Shown: positions 1-6,301, numbered from the stretch's first letter. The stretch: DNA of 6,664 bases from JBQTJN01 sp052387095 (GCA_052387095.1 JBQTJN010000082.1:1-6664); one strand, 5' to 3'. The notes: generated by a model from the sequence alone, not told the origin. Made by a program: numbers and translations.

Positions 1-64
1 AATGCGGTTCCAGTAATTTCCATGTTCTATCGGATATATCGTGTCTGCGGTGCGATGCTTTCAT
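1..64 (-). CDS. IS5-family transposase, N-terminal fragment (runs off the left edge)
   Basis: The visible 21 residues begin MKASHRRHDISDRTWKLLEP. This is the start of the DUF4096-type N-terminal domain of IS5-family transposases (pattern HDISD.xW..LEPHLPG). The ATG at 64-62 is preceded by a strong ribosome binding site, AAAGGAGG (78-71), six bases upstream. The catalytic DDE domain lies outside the window, so nothing can be said about activity. The only difference from the right copy over the shared codons is a silent change in one threonine codon (ACA here, ACG there), so the copies are recent relatives or under selection. Confidence 0.85.
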   Translation of the reverse strand, partial: MKASHRRHDISDRTWKLLEPH

Positions 65-124
65 GTCCGGCCTCCTTTGCCTGACATGATTCTACACCAA
101 TCCCTATCTCGTGACTACACTATC
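1..124 (-). mobile_element. 5' end of an IS5-family insertion sequence, left copy
   Basis: Positions 1-124 are, read on the minus strand, nearly identical to 6502-6664, so the same IS sits at both window edges in opposite orientation. Only the outer end, the promoter and the first 21 transposase codons are inside the window. The boundary is placed at 124 because the two copies share sequence up to the triplet TAA (125-127; TTA on the IS strand) and differ beyond it. TTA fits the TNA target of some IS5 subgroups, but it could instead be IS sequence. A minus-strand promoter is visible: TAGTCA (117-112), a 17-bp spacer, and TAGAAT (94-89). This copy carries one 13-bp unit where the right copy has two. 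Confidence 0.85.
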
Positions 125-127
125 TAA

Positions 128-141
128 TTGATTGAAATCAA
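128..141 (+). promoter_or_regulatory. Perfect FNR/FixK-type box upstream of kup
   Basis: TTGATTGAAATCAA matches the FNR/FixK/ANR consensus TTGAT-N4-ATCAA at all ten specified positions. Its centre lies between 134 and 135. The candidate -10 GACAAT at 163-168 would start transcription near 175-176, placing the box at about -41.5, the usual position for class II activation by CRP/FNR proteins. The box begins one base after the TAA that borders the left IS. A perfect match to ten fixed bases is expected well under once in a window this size. The regulator itself is not encoded here, so control by an FNR-like protein is inferred. Confidence 0.6.
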
Positions 142-168
142 AGGATACCTTAAACTTTGCACGACAAT
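128..168 (+). promoter_or_regulatory. Candidate kup promoter region
   Basis: Two readings are possible in the 79 bases between the IS end and kup. One is a factor-independent sigma-70 promoter, TTGATT (128-133), 17-bp spacer, TAAACT (151-156), four of six matches in each box. The other is an FNR-dependent promoter using only the -10 GACAAT (163-168). In the first case the FNR-type box would cover the -35 element and act as an operator. In the second it would activate. The sequence alone does not decide between them. Confidence 0.4.
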
Positions 169-203
169 AGCCAGAATGGCCTCAACCTTAATTCTTAAAC
201 CTT

Positions 204-2138
204 ATGCCTCACCAGGATATCAATACCGAGACCGGGATCATCGATCCTGACGGCGCGCAGCCCGCAGAGCATAAACCCAATTATAAAATGCGGGCGCTGA
301 TCCTGGGCAGTATCGGCGTTGTCTACGGCGATATCGGCACCAGCCCGCTTTACGCGTTCCGTGAGGCAGCACATCATATAAGCACTGACGGCAATATGCA
401 GAAGCTGGAAATTCTCGGCATTCTGTCGCTGATCATCTGGGCGTTGATTTTTATCGTGACGATCAAGTACGTGTTTTTCCTGCTGCGCGCTGATAACAAG
501 GGCGAAGGCGGCGACCTGTCGCTGATGGCGCTGGTCTATAAGTCAGTGGGAGAGCGGGCACAGGCTTTTGTTCTGTTCGGCGGTATTGTCGGGGCGGCTT
601 TATTTTTCGGCGATGCTACATTAACGCCCGCTATTTCTGTTCTTTCGGCGGTTGAAGGGTTGAAGCTCGCCTCGCCGATGCTCGGCACCTATGTTTTGCC
701 AATCAGTATTTTTATTCTCATTCTTTTATTCAGCGTACAGAAAACTGGCACCGGGCGCGTCTCGACATATTTCGGGCCAATTATGGTTGTATGGTTCAGC
801 GTGCTCAGCGTGATGGGGGTTTACTGGATTGCGCAGGAACCGTCTATTCTAGCTTCGTTCAATCCTTATTACGGATTTTCATTTTTGTATGATCACAGCC
901 AGATGGTCGGGTTTGCCATTCTCGGCTCTGTCTTCCTGGCCGTGACGGGGGCGGAAGCGCTTTACGCCGATCTCGGGCATTTCGGACGCCGCCCGATCAT
1001 GGCGGCCTGGATTTATTTTGTGTTCCCGGCACTGGTGCTGAATTACCTGGGGCAGGGCGCGCTGCTGCTCAAGGCGCCCGAGGCCATGGAAAATCCGTTC
1101 TATTTCATGGTGCCTGCATGGGGCCTGATCCCCCTTATTATCCTGGCCACCTGCGCGACCATTATCGCCAGCCAGGCCGTCATCACCGGTGCGTTTTCCC
1201 TGGCCGCGCAGGCAATTAATATGGGCTTGTTGCCGCGCATGGAAATCCGGCGCACATCCGCGCTGCATGCCGGGCAAATTTATATTCCGAAGATCAACCA
1301 GAACCTGCTGATCGTGGTTGTGCTGCTGTGCATCGCCTTCCGCGATTCTGCGTCGCTGGCTTCGGCCTATGGTATCGCAGTGAGCGGTACGATGCTGGTG
1401 TCATCGCTGCTGGCGATTATTCTCGTGGCAAAACTCTGGAAGCGCGGATGGCTATTTGCCATTGCCCTCGTCACGCCGTTCCTGATTGTTGAAATCGCTT
1501 TCTTCTCGGCAAATCTCACGAAATTTTTTGAGGGTGGTATGGTGCCGCTTGCCATGGGCGCCGTGATGATCCTTGTCATGTATACATGGATCCAGGGGTC
1601 GCGTTATCTTGCCAAGAAGGTCAAGCGGCGCAGCATCAAGCTGACCGATCTGGTCGAGATCATCGACCGCGAGCAGCCGCACATAGTGAAAGGCACTGCT
1701 ATTTACCTGACCGGCGATCTGCAGACGACGCCTGTGCCTTTGTCGCAGAACCTCAAGCACAATAGAGTCCTGCACGAGAGGAATATCATCGTCATGGTCA
1801 AGACGTCCCACGAACCGAAAGTCGCGCCGGGGCACCGCCTGATCATCGAGCGTGTATCCTCGAAGATCGTGCTGATTGTCCTGAACTTCGGCTATATGGA
1901 GGATCATGACGTGCCGGAAGCTCTTTCGCAGGCGCGCTGGCACGGGCTGGACATCGATCTCAGGAACGCGGTCTATTTCCTCGGTAAACGCCAGCTGGTG
2001 GCGGATCCGCGCCGTGGCCTGCCGTTGTGGCAGGACCACATCTATATCTTCCTGAACCGCTATGCGGCGCCGGCGACGGATTTCTACAGCATCCCGCCCG
2101 CGCAGGTGATGGAAATCGGGATCCGCGTCGCGGTGTAA
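204..2138 (+). CDS. kup: Kup-type low-affinity potassium transporter
   Basis: A 644-residue inner-membrane K+ uptake protein of the KUP/HAK/KT family, thought to work as a K+/H+ symporter. Residues 30-470 form the membrane part, with about twelve hydrophobic segments. It opens with the family signature GVVYGDIGTSPLYAFREA (38-55), then GDATLTPAISVLSAVEGL (136-153) and GAEALYADLGHFGRRP (249-264). Membrane acidic residues conserved in the family are D43, E151 and E251. The hydrophilic C-terminal domain (about 475-644) has the usual GTAIYLT and NLKHNRVLHERN segments. Length is normal for the family and the frame is intact. The ATG at 204 is the only ATG after an in-frame stop at 189, but no Shine-Dalgarno sequence precedes it. 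The left IS end lies only 79 bp upstream, so expression may depend on the short remaining promoter. The gene stands alone, followed by a terminator at 2225-2244. Confidence 0.96.
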   Translation: MPHQDINTETGIIDPDGAQPAEHKPNYKMRALILGSIGVVYGDIGTSPLYAFREAAHHISTDGNMQKLEILGILSLIIWALIFIVTIKYVFFLLRADNKGEGGDLSLMALVYKSVGERAQAFVLFGGIVGAALFFGDATLTPAISVLSAVEGLKLASPMLGTYVLPISIFILILLFSVQKTGTGRVSTYFGPIMVVWFSVLSVMGVYWIAQEPSILASFNPYYGFSFLYDHSQMVGFAILGSVFLAVTGAEALYADLGHFGRRPIMAAWIYFVFPALVLNYLGQGALLLKAPEAMENPFYFMVPAWGLIPLIILATCATIIASQAVITGAFSLAAQAINMGLLPRMEIRRTSALHAGQIYIPKINQNLLIVVVLLCIAFRDSASLASAYGIAVSGTMLVSSLLAIILVAKLWKRGWLFAIALVTPFLIVEIAFFSANLTKFFEGGMVPLAMGAVMILVMYTWIQGSRYLAKKVKRRSIKLTDLVEIIDREQPHIVKGTAIYLTGDLQTTPVPLSQNLKHNRVLHERNIIVMVKTSHEPKVAPGHRLIIERVSSKIVLIVLNFGYMEDHDVPEALSQARWHGLDIDLRNAVYFLGKRQLVADPRRGLPLWQDHIYIFLNRYAAPATDFYSIPPAQVMEIGIRVAV

Positions 2139-2224
2139 CCTATCGCATTCCAAACTTGATTTGGGATCCATGGATCCTGACTTTCGTCAGGGTGCAAAAA
2201 AGGTGAATATAGCGATTAGCCAAA

Positions 2225-2244
2225 AAAAGGTCCGGAGACCTTTT
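2225..2244 (+). terminator. Rho-independent terminator after kup, probably bidirectional
   Basis: AAAAGGTC (2225-2232) and GACCTTTT (2237-2244) form a perfect 8-bp stem with a CGGA tetraloop. The stem ends in T residues on the plus strand, and the seven A residues at 2222-2228 give a T run on the minus strand. It sits 86 bp after the kup stop. The plus-strand T run is only four long, so efficiency in that direction is uncertain. Its stem overlaps a competing inverted repeat at 2230-2258. Confidence 0.6.
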
Positions 2245-2258
2245 CAGATGCTCCGGAC
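2230..2258 (+). repeat. Inverted repeat competing with the kup terminator hairpin
   Basis: GTCCGGAG (2230-2237) and CTCCGGAC (2251-2258) are a perfect GC-rich inverted repeat with a 13-nt loop. The left arm contains part of the left arm and the loop of the terminator hairpin, so the two structures exclude each other in RNA. This is the geometry of a terminator/anti-terminator pair, but the order (anti-terminator closing after the terminator) makes real attenuation doubtful. An 8-bp repeat at this spacing can also arise by chance. Confidence 0.35.
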
Positions 2259-2380
2259 AAACGGCGGTAATAGAGGGTGTGTAGTTAAGTTATATGCCGA
2301 ATCCGAAACCAATGCAACAAAAAAACGATCAATTTGTGTAAATTTTTATCAAAACCGAAGCTATCGAACAAAATCTAGTA

Positions 2381-2540
2381 ATAGACCAAGTAAATAATAA
2401 AGTTATAAATAAAGTTTGAGTAAATAATACTAAAAACCATGTAATTAATAGTATATATGATTTGTATTCTATTTATACTTGAATATATTTTACTATAGAT
2501 ACTTAAAATACTGAAAAATATTTATATTTTACTGTTTTTT
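2381..2540. other. Very AT-rich gene-free island
   Basis: G+C is about 15 percent over 2401-2540, against a visibly GC-rich kup upstream. No ORF with a convincing start or recognisable product is present on either strand. It contains an 11-bp direct repeat, AGTAAATAATA at 2389-2399 and 2419-2429, and several TATA-like boxes. Possible roles are a binding region for a nucleoid protein or silencer, an UP-element-rich promoter region for the promoter at 2543, or degraded foreign DNA. The sequence does not separate these. Confidence 0.5.
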
Positions 2541-2542
2541 AC

Positions 2543-2572
2543 TTGCAATCAATGCCCGATTCGTCCTATATT
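2543..2572 (+). promoter_or_regulatory. Orphan sigma-70-like promoter
   Basis: TTGCAA (2543-2548, four of six), an 18-bp spacer, and TATATT (2567-2572, four of six), directly downstream of the AT-rich island that could act as an UP element. Transcription would start near 2579 and run rightwards into DNA with no ATG-initiated ORF, then into the internal IS antisense to its transposase. It may drive a non-coding RNA, or it may be what remains of a gene displaced by the IS. Confidence 0.4.
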
Positions 2573-2662
2573 CAACTTAACGAGACCGGATAAACGGCAG
2601 GGTGTAAAAGGTTACAGGCAGGATTAAGTTAACAGCCCACAAACAAAAGGGCGAAATTTTCT

Positions 2663-2702
2663 AAAAAGGCGCCGCCCGTAACCATAAAAACAAAGGCGCC
2701 GC
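2663..2702 (-). terminator. Possible minus-strand terminator within a direct repeat
   Basis: The 11-mer AAAGGCGCCGC occurs twice, at 2665-2675 and 2692-2702. Because GGCGCC is self-complementary, the two copies can form an all-GC 6-bp stem (2695-2700 with 2668-2673) around a 21-nt loop. On the minus strand the stem is followed by TTTTT (2667-2663). This could terminate transcripts coming leftwards from sseA and the internal IS. The loop is long for an intrinsic terminator, so the call is tentative. Confidence 0.35.
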
Positions 2703-2710
2703 GAATCGAA

Positions 2711-2790
2711 AGCCTCTCCTTCCAGCAAATAAACTGCATCGGCTGTACACCGCAAGGTGTCAGTCCGGTGCTGTTTGCGCCTGAGAGGCT
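2711..2790. repeat. Nested inverted repeats, possible structured RNA, meeting the IS end
   Basis: From outside in, the pairs are AGCCTCTC (2711-2718) with GAGAGGCT (2783-2790); CAG (2723-2725) with CTG (2771-2773); CATCGG (2737-2742) with CCGGTG (2765-2770, one G-T wobble); and CTG-T-ACACC (2743-2751) with GGTGTCAG (2756-2763), closed by a GCAA tetraloop of the GNRA type with one bulged T. The inner part, 2737-2770, is the strongest hairpin. The outermost right arm is the terminal sequence of the internal IS, so that pairing arose only after insertion or by chance. No known riboswitch or small RNA was recognised. Confidence 0.4.
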
Positions 2791-2793
2791 GTT

Positions 2794-3546
2794 TTAAAAA
2801 TCGACATAGCGTGCAAGCCTGCGGTTTATGCCGAGCCATGCGAATGTTCGCTCCACGATCCATCGCTTGGGCGGGACGACAAAGCCTTTGGCCTGTGATC
2901 GGAACGTTTGACGATTTCAATGGGTCTAGGTCGGGGGCTGTTGCCTTGCGCGAAGGGTCCGGCGTAGGCTCCGTCGGCGACGATTTTTTCGATGAACGGG
3001 AACCGCGCCGTGATTTTACCCGGAGCCATGGCCGCGCCGTCCCGGTCCTGAATGCCTGCGGAATGAATCTCGGCTTTCAAGATCATGCCTGGAACGTCCA
3101 CGACGATGTGGCGCTTGCGCCCTTTGACGTTTTTCCCTGCATCGAAGCCGACACCCCCCCCGCGCATCCGGTCCGGTCTTGACGGACTGCGCGTCGATAA
3201 TCGCCAGTGTCGGGCTTGCTTCCCGGCCTTCCAGATCCCGAACGGCGCAATACAGCACATCATGAATGCATCCCCACAGACCGGTGCGTATCCACGACGG
3301 AAAATAGCCGTAAACCGTCTGCCACGGCGGAAAGTTCCTGGGCAGCATGTCCCATTGGCAACCGGATTGCAGCAGGCAAAATATGGCGTTCGTCATGTCT
3401 CGAAGGTTCGTTTTGCGCGGGCGGCCCCGCTTGTTCGGCTGTGGCATCAGCGGTTCGGGTGTTTTCCATTCCGCGTCCGTAACGCTGCTTGCGTATCCTG
3501 ATGTTCTGCGGGCATAATCGGGCTGGGTGTCGGGCGTCCATACCAT
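2794..3546 (-). pseudogene. IS5-family transposase broken by two frameshifts
   Basis: Joining three frames gives a normal transposase of about 250 residues. Frame one (3546 to about 3162) holds the N-terminal domain (DTQPDYARRTSGYASSVTDA, RGRPRKTNLRD, CQWDMLP) and IIDAQSVKT with the first catalytic Asp. Frame two (about 3153 to 2898) holds VGFDAGKNVKGRKRHIVVD and VADGAYAG with the second Asp. Frame three (about 2897 to 2794) holds GFVVPPKRWIVERTFAWLGI with the catalytic Glu, ending YVDF-stop. The first break is a run of eight G (minus strand of 3154-3161) where seven would keep frame. The second is an apparent CA duplication around 2894-2897. The start at 3546 is chosen for its AGGAGG site (3557-3552). 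A simple -1 frameshift does not repair the first break. Confidence 0.88.
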
Positions 3547-3550
3547 CTGA

Positions 3551-3557
3551 TCCTCCT
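3551..3557 (-). promoter_or_regulatory. Ribosome binding site fixing the internal transposase start
   Basis: AGGAGGA on the minus strand lies four bases before the ATG at 3546-3544. It supports this start over the upstream in-frame ATG at 3579, which has no such site and would add residues unlike the family N-terminus. Confidence 0.65.
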
Positions 3558-3635
3558 GGTAAAGCTTCAAATACTTCATAAGTGAATCAAAAGGTTAGCC
3601 CGCACTCAACCCTGTTCGGATTTTTAAAAAAGACA

Positions 3636-4520
3636 CTAAGGCTTAAAGGCTACGGGCATATCCGCGCCTTCCTGGCCCCATTCGGCCCAGGATCCATCAT
3701 AGACCGCCACTTTTGGATACCCTATTCGATAGAGCGCGAGGGCAATGACGCAGGCCGTCACGCCGCTGCCGCACGTGGCGATAATCTGTGTCTTGTCCTT
3801 GAGGTGCAGGCTTTCCGCCATGCCCTCAATTTCCTCCGCGTCTTTCAGCTTGCGGGTGTCCTTATCCACCAGCATCACGGCCGGCAGGTTCAGGCTGTGC
3901 GGGATATGGCCGCTGAGCAGGCCGGGGCGCGGTTCGGGCGCCTCACCGTTGAAGCGCATAAAGGGCCGCGCATCAAGAATCATCGCATCTTTTGAATCCA
4001 TCGCCTGAGCAACCTGTCCGCGTGCGGCCAGCAGCACGGGGCGGAACGTGGCCTTGAAGTTTCCGGGCGACGGTTTGGGAATCTTGGGAAGCCCCATGGC
4101 GACGGGGTACCAGAGATCCAGCCAGGCCGGCAGGCCGCCATCCAGCACCACGACCTTGTCATGGCCGAAGACGCGGAACATCCACCAGGCCCGCGCCGGG
4201 CCCATGATCAGCCCGTCCTGCCCGTAAATCACCACGAGATCATTATGGGAGATGCCAAGACGCGCGGCATAGGTTTCGAACAATTCGGGCGCAGGCAGCA
4301 TGTGCGGCAGGCCGGCCGAATGATCGGAGACGGCATCGATGTCGAAGAACACTGTACCCGCAATACGTTTTTCGTGGAAACCCTGCATGGCGCTGCGCCC
4401 CGATCCGGGCGCGGGCAGGGAGGCGTCGAGAATTTTTATGGATTGAGAGCCGGGCTTTTCCAGCAGCACACGCAGCGCCTCGGGTTCAATGATGCCTTTA
4501 TCGATAGCCTGTTTTGTCAT
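3636..4520 (-). CDS. sseA: 3-mercaptopyruvate sulfurtransferase (SseA type)
   Basis: A 294-residue two-domain rhodanese protein, expected in the cytoplasm, moving sulfur from 3-mercaptopyruvate to cyanide or thiol acceptors. Residues 10-145 form the inactive first rhodanese domain (ILDASLP, GTVFFDID, VVIYGQDG, VVVLDGGLPAWL). Residues 165-290 form the catalytic domain with ILDARPFMRF, EPRPG, SGHIPHSLNLP and the active loop CGSGVT with Cys250. The CGSGVT loop is typical of mercaptopyruvate enzymes; thiosulfate sulfurtransferases usually have CRKGVT. Arg189 and Arg198 match the substrate-binding arginines of the family. Length is normal. The ATG at 4520 has only a weak upstream ribosome site. 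The TAG stop (3638-3636) falls on the terminal base pairs of the internal IS, so the last residues or the stop may have been set by the insertion, although the ending DMPVAFKP looks native. The ankyrin gene diverges 80 bp upstream. Confidence 0.94.
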   Translation of the reverse strand: MTKQAIDKGIIEPEALRVLLEKPGSQSIKILDASLPAPGSGRSAMQGFHEKRIAGTVFFDIDAVSDHSAGLPHMLPAPELFETYAARLGISHNDLVVIYGQDGLIMGPARAWWMFRVFGHDKVVVLDGGLPAWLDLWYPVAMGLPKIPKPSPGNFKATFRPVLLAARGQVAQAMDSKDAMILDARPFMRFNGEAPEPRPGLLSGHIPHSLNLPAVMLVDKDTRKLKDAEEIEGMAESLHLKDKTQIIATCGSGVTACVIALALYRIGYPKVAVYDGSWAEWGQEGADMPVAFKP

Positions 4521-4600
4521 TTATATGCAAAAGTTTCGCTTGTTGTCATGCTTGAAGATATAACAAATTTCAGAAGTCACTATGTTTAAAAGAGTTCCTT

Positions 4601-5296
4601 ATGGCCAGAGCCGAGTTGCTTAAGAAAATCAGGAAGCCTAGCGATAAAAACCGGAACGCTCTCCATCTTGTAGCGGCTGCGGAAGCGGAAGGCATTGATA
4701 TCAGCGGCATCCCGGAACAGTTGCTAAAGGAGGGCGTCGATCCTCACCAGGAAGATGACGACGGCAATACACCTTTTAATATCGCGGCGCCCAATTCCCC
4801 GATCACAGGGCGGAGCATGACAAACCACTGGCTGGATCTTGCGTTGCGAAACGAAGGATCGAAAGGCCTTAATGATGTTTCTGGCTATTACAAGTCTACT
4901 CTGGCGCATTACATCGCCAAATGGTCAAACGATGATGAGATAGAGGCGCAAATCGCGGCCGGTGTTGAAGCCGGTATGGGATTGGCAGCCCTGAACGGCT
5001 CCGGCTGGACTCCATTGATGTCTGCCGCGCCGACCGCCCGTCTCAAGGCCGTTGAAATTTTAAGCACGTATTATACGCCGGAAGAAATCGCCGTTCGAAC
5101 TTCCCACATGTATGAAACATATTACAACGGGCACAAGGTTTCCTACCCGGCGGGAATTACGGCTTATGACATGATGTTGGCGCGCCTTCAGCAAGATAAA
5201 GGATTGGATAAAGGTATGAGGGAAGCGCTGGAAAGAATTTTGAATATTCTCGGGCCGCTTTCGCCGCGACCGATTTCGGTAATGGTACCGGGATAA
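4601..5296 (+). CDS. Ankyrin-repeat protein of unknown function
   Basis: 231 residues with no signal peptide or membrane segment, so probably cytoplasmic or exported by a non-Sec route. Ankyrin-like units are visible at about 17-50 (NRNALHLVAAAEAEG then LLKEGVDPHQ), 53-85 (DDGNTPFNIAAPN), 97-130 (KSTLAHYIAKWSNDDEIEAQ) and 131-162 (LNGSGWTPLMSAAPTARLKA). The TPL/ALH turns mark the start of each helix pair. Ankyrin repeats mediate protein binding, and the partner is unknown. In host-associated bacteria such proteins may be effectors, but nothing here shows secretion. The ATG at 4601 has only a weak AAGAG-like site. The gene diverges from sseA and converges on the M14 gene. In the same frame just past its stop lies a remnant coding segment (5291-5350), so the C-terminus may have changed by decay or fusion. 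Confidence 0.78.
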   Translation: MARAELLKKIRKPSDKNRNALHLVAAAEAEGIDISGIPEQLLKEGVDPHQEDDDGNTPFNIAAPNSPITGRSMTNHWLDLALRNEGSKGLNDVSGYYKSTLAHYIAKWSNDDEIEAQIAAGVEAGMGLAALNGSGWTPLMSAAPTARLKAVEILSTYYTPEEIAVRTSHMYETYYNGHKVSYPAGITAYDMMLARLQQDKGLDKGMREALERILNILGPLSPRPISVMVPG

Positions 5297-5350
5297 AAGG
5301 CTTACGATTCTGATATGTTGCAAACCGATCACTACCAAGATGTTATATTT
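5291..5350 (+). pseudogene. Remnant of an unrecognised small gene, left copy
   Basis: The segment aligns with 6400-6460. The 39 bases 5312-5350 match 6422-6460 at 30 positions, and seven of the nine differences fall at third codon positions. The encoded strings are DMLQTDHYQDVIF here and DILRTHHYQEVIF there. Upstream, GGATAAAAGGCT (5291-5302) matches GGAGAAATGGCT (6400-6411) at ten of twelve, with a one-base length difference in between, so this copy appears frameshifted. It overlaps the end of the ankyrin gene and stops matching just before the convergent M14 gene. The family was not recognised. Confidence 0.55.
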
Positions 5351-5356
5351 AACAAA

Positions 5357-6301
5357 TTAAAATTGATACTGATTAAGCATGGCCGTGATTACAGTCATTT
5401 GTGGTGCGATCCGGTCTTCATCCGGTGTCTTTTCATCACAAATTTCCTTGCCGCATAACTCTGTCGTGAAATTGGCTTCTGCATAAAGACTTGTAAGCCC
5501 GCGCACCTTGCCTTCCGTGGGCGTCACTATATACCCGCCGCGATTTGGCCTGTTGTAAATCTCTTCATCATTCACGATAGAGTGACCTGCGTTTTTAAAG
5601 AACGCAATAATGCGCTTTGTATACTCCGCATCTTTTTCAAAAGTAATAAGAAATAACCCTTCAGGAAATTTATTCATGTCCATATCAAATGTCTCAAGAC
5701 CCAATGCGGCACTCTCCTGGTCTATTTCAATGTCCTTTTTAGGTGTTTCATGCAAATCGACGGCGGCTGCAAATTTTCTGCTTAAATCGTTGCCAAACAT
5801 GCGCTCATGCAAATTTTTGAGCGAAGCCGCCAAAGCCCGCATTTCCACCGATTTCGCATCTTCAGGAAAAGCGTTTCTATTGGGATCTATGCGGCCTTCC
5901 GTATAGCGAAGTTCTTTTTCATACGGTCCCGGGCAGGCGCATGGATAAATAATAAAATTATATTTTCCGGCATATTTTTCCGCTTCTTCTTCGGCAAACT
6001 TTAATGCCGTCAGGGGACCGCCTTTTTCGTAGCCGTGGGTTCCGCCTATGATGACAAAGGTTGGTTTTTCCGGATCGAAATCCCCGATAATAACCTGAAA
6101 CAGATCATGCGTGACTTTATCAACGCTATTGGTTTGATGATTGTCAGTTTTGTAAGTCGCTTCGCCGTATTTTTCGACTTTGAATCCCACACGGGCGCCC
6201 AATGCTTCAATTCTGGGCAGTATGGTTTGCCGATAATCGCGGGCGGGTATGACAGGGTGCCCCCTGTACCATTCTTCAGCTTTTTGAGGCGACCAAGACA
6301 A
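5357..6301 (-). CDS. M14-type zinc peptidase or amidohydrolase
   Basis: A 314-residue protein of the M14 carboxypeptidase / succinylglutamate desuccinylase (AstE/AspA) fold. The zinc-binding HxxE is H89-G-Y-E92 in VIIGGTHGYEKGG, and the third zinc ligand is H184 in AVDLHET. The substrate-carboxylate pair is N141-R142 in RIDPNRNAFP, and the likely catalytic base is E281 in FTTELCGK. All key residues are present, so the enzyme is probably active. Substrate (a peptide C-terminus or an N-acyl amino acid) cannot be told. There is no signal peptide, suggesting a cytoplasmic enzyme. The start is TTG at 6301: an in-frame stop lies at 6340-6338, no ATG or GTG lies between them, and an AAGAGAG stretch precedes the TTG. 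The gene converges on the ankyrin gene and is flanked by the two remnant copies at 5291 and 6365. Confidence 0.85.
   Translation of the reverse strand: MSWSPQKAEEWYRGHPVIPARDYRQTILPRIEALGARVGFKVEKYGEATYKTDNHQTNSVDKVTHDLFQVIIGDFDPEKPTFVIIGGTHGYEKGGPLTALKFAEEEAEKYAGKYNFIIYPCACPGPYEKELRYTEGRIDPNRNAFPEDAKSVEMRALAASLKNLHERMFGNDLSRKFAAAVDLHETPKKDIEIDQESAALGLETFDMDMNKFPEGLFLITFEKDAEYTKRIIAFFKNAGHSIVNDEEIYNRPNRGGYIVTPTEGKVRGLTSLYAEANFTTELCGKEICDEKTPDEDRIAPQMTVITAMLNQYQF

Larger units (their letters stand above)
2784..3637 (-). mobile_element. Internal IS5-family element (about 854 bp), inactive
   Basis: The element is bounded by imperfect terminal inverted repeats: left AGAGGCTGTTTTAAAAATCG (2784-2803) and right, read inwards, AGTGTCTTTTTTAAAAATCC (3637-3618), matching at 16 of 20 positions. 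It contains one transposase gene on the minus strand, which fills almost the whole element, with its stop ten bases from the end. Length and arrangement fit small IS5-family elements of the IS427-like kind. No clean target-site duplication is visible at these edges (CTGA on the left, TAAG on the right), consistent with an old insertion or a rearranged flank. The right end overlaps the stop codon of sseA. Confidence 0.8.

Noticed and set aside
879..1277. 132-codon minus-strand ORF inside kup, and similar long antisense ORFs at 1452-2171 and 4161-4589
   Set aside because: They are antisense to well-supported genes, have odd composition and match no family.
2164..2177. 14-bp palindrome GGATCCATGGATCC and adjacent CCTGAC/GTCAGG hairpin
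   Set aside because: A palindrome this long is expected by chance at a rate not far below one per window. The hairpin has no T run on the plus strand.
2161..2397. 78-codon plus-strand ORF after kup
   Set aside because: It runs through the terminator hairpin and into AT-rich DNA, has no ribosome site and its product is low-complexity and unrecognisable.
2457..2498. 13-residue hydrophobic microORF (MICILFILEYILL) in the AT-rich island
   Set aside because: Expected by chance in DNA of about 15 percent G+C; no ribosome site.
2630..2739. Minus-strand small ORF starting MQFICWKERL, with a hydrophobic C-terminal half
   Set aside because: Its ATG has no ribosome site, and it overlaps the direct repeats and hairpins. 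The neighbouring frame is equally open, so there is no evidence for coding.
2776..2792. CTGAGAGG resembling the TPP-riboswitch CTGAGA element
   Set aside because: The other conserved TPP elements are missing and the bases belong to the IS end.
4549..4589. Weak likeness of MLEDITNFRSHYV (upstream of the ankyrin gene) to the HYQ remnant
   Set aside because: Needs gaps and shares only scattered residues; no third-position pattern.
5363..5376. TTGAT-N4-ATTAA, one mismatch from an FNR box
   Set aside because: It lies inside the 3' coding end of the M14 gene, with no gene start downstream on either side.
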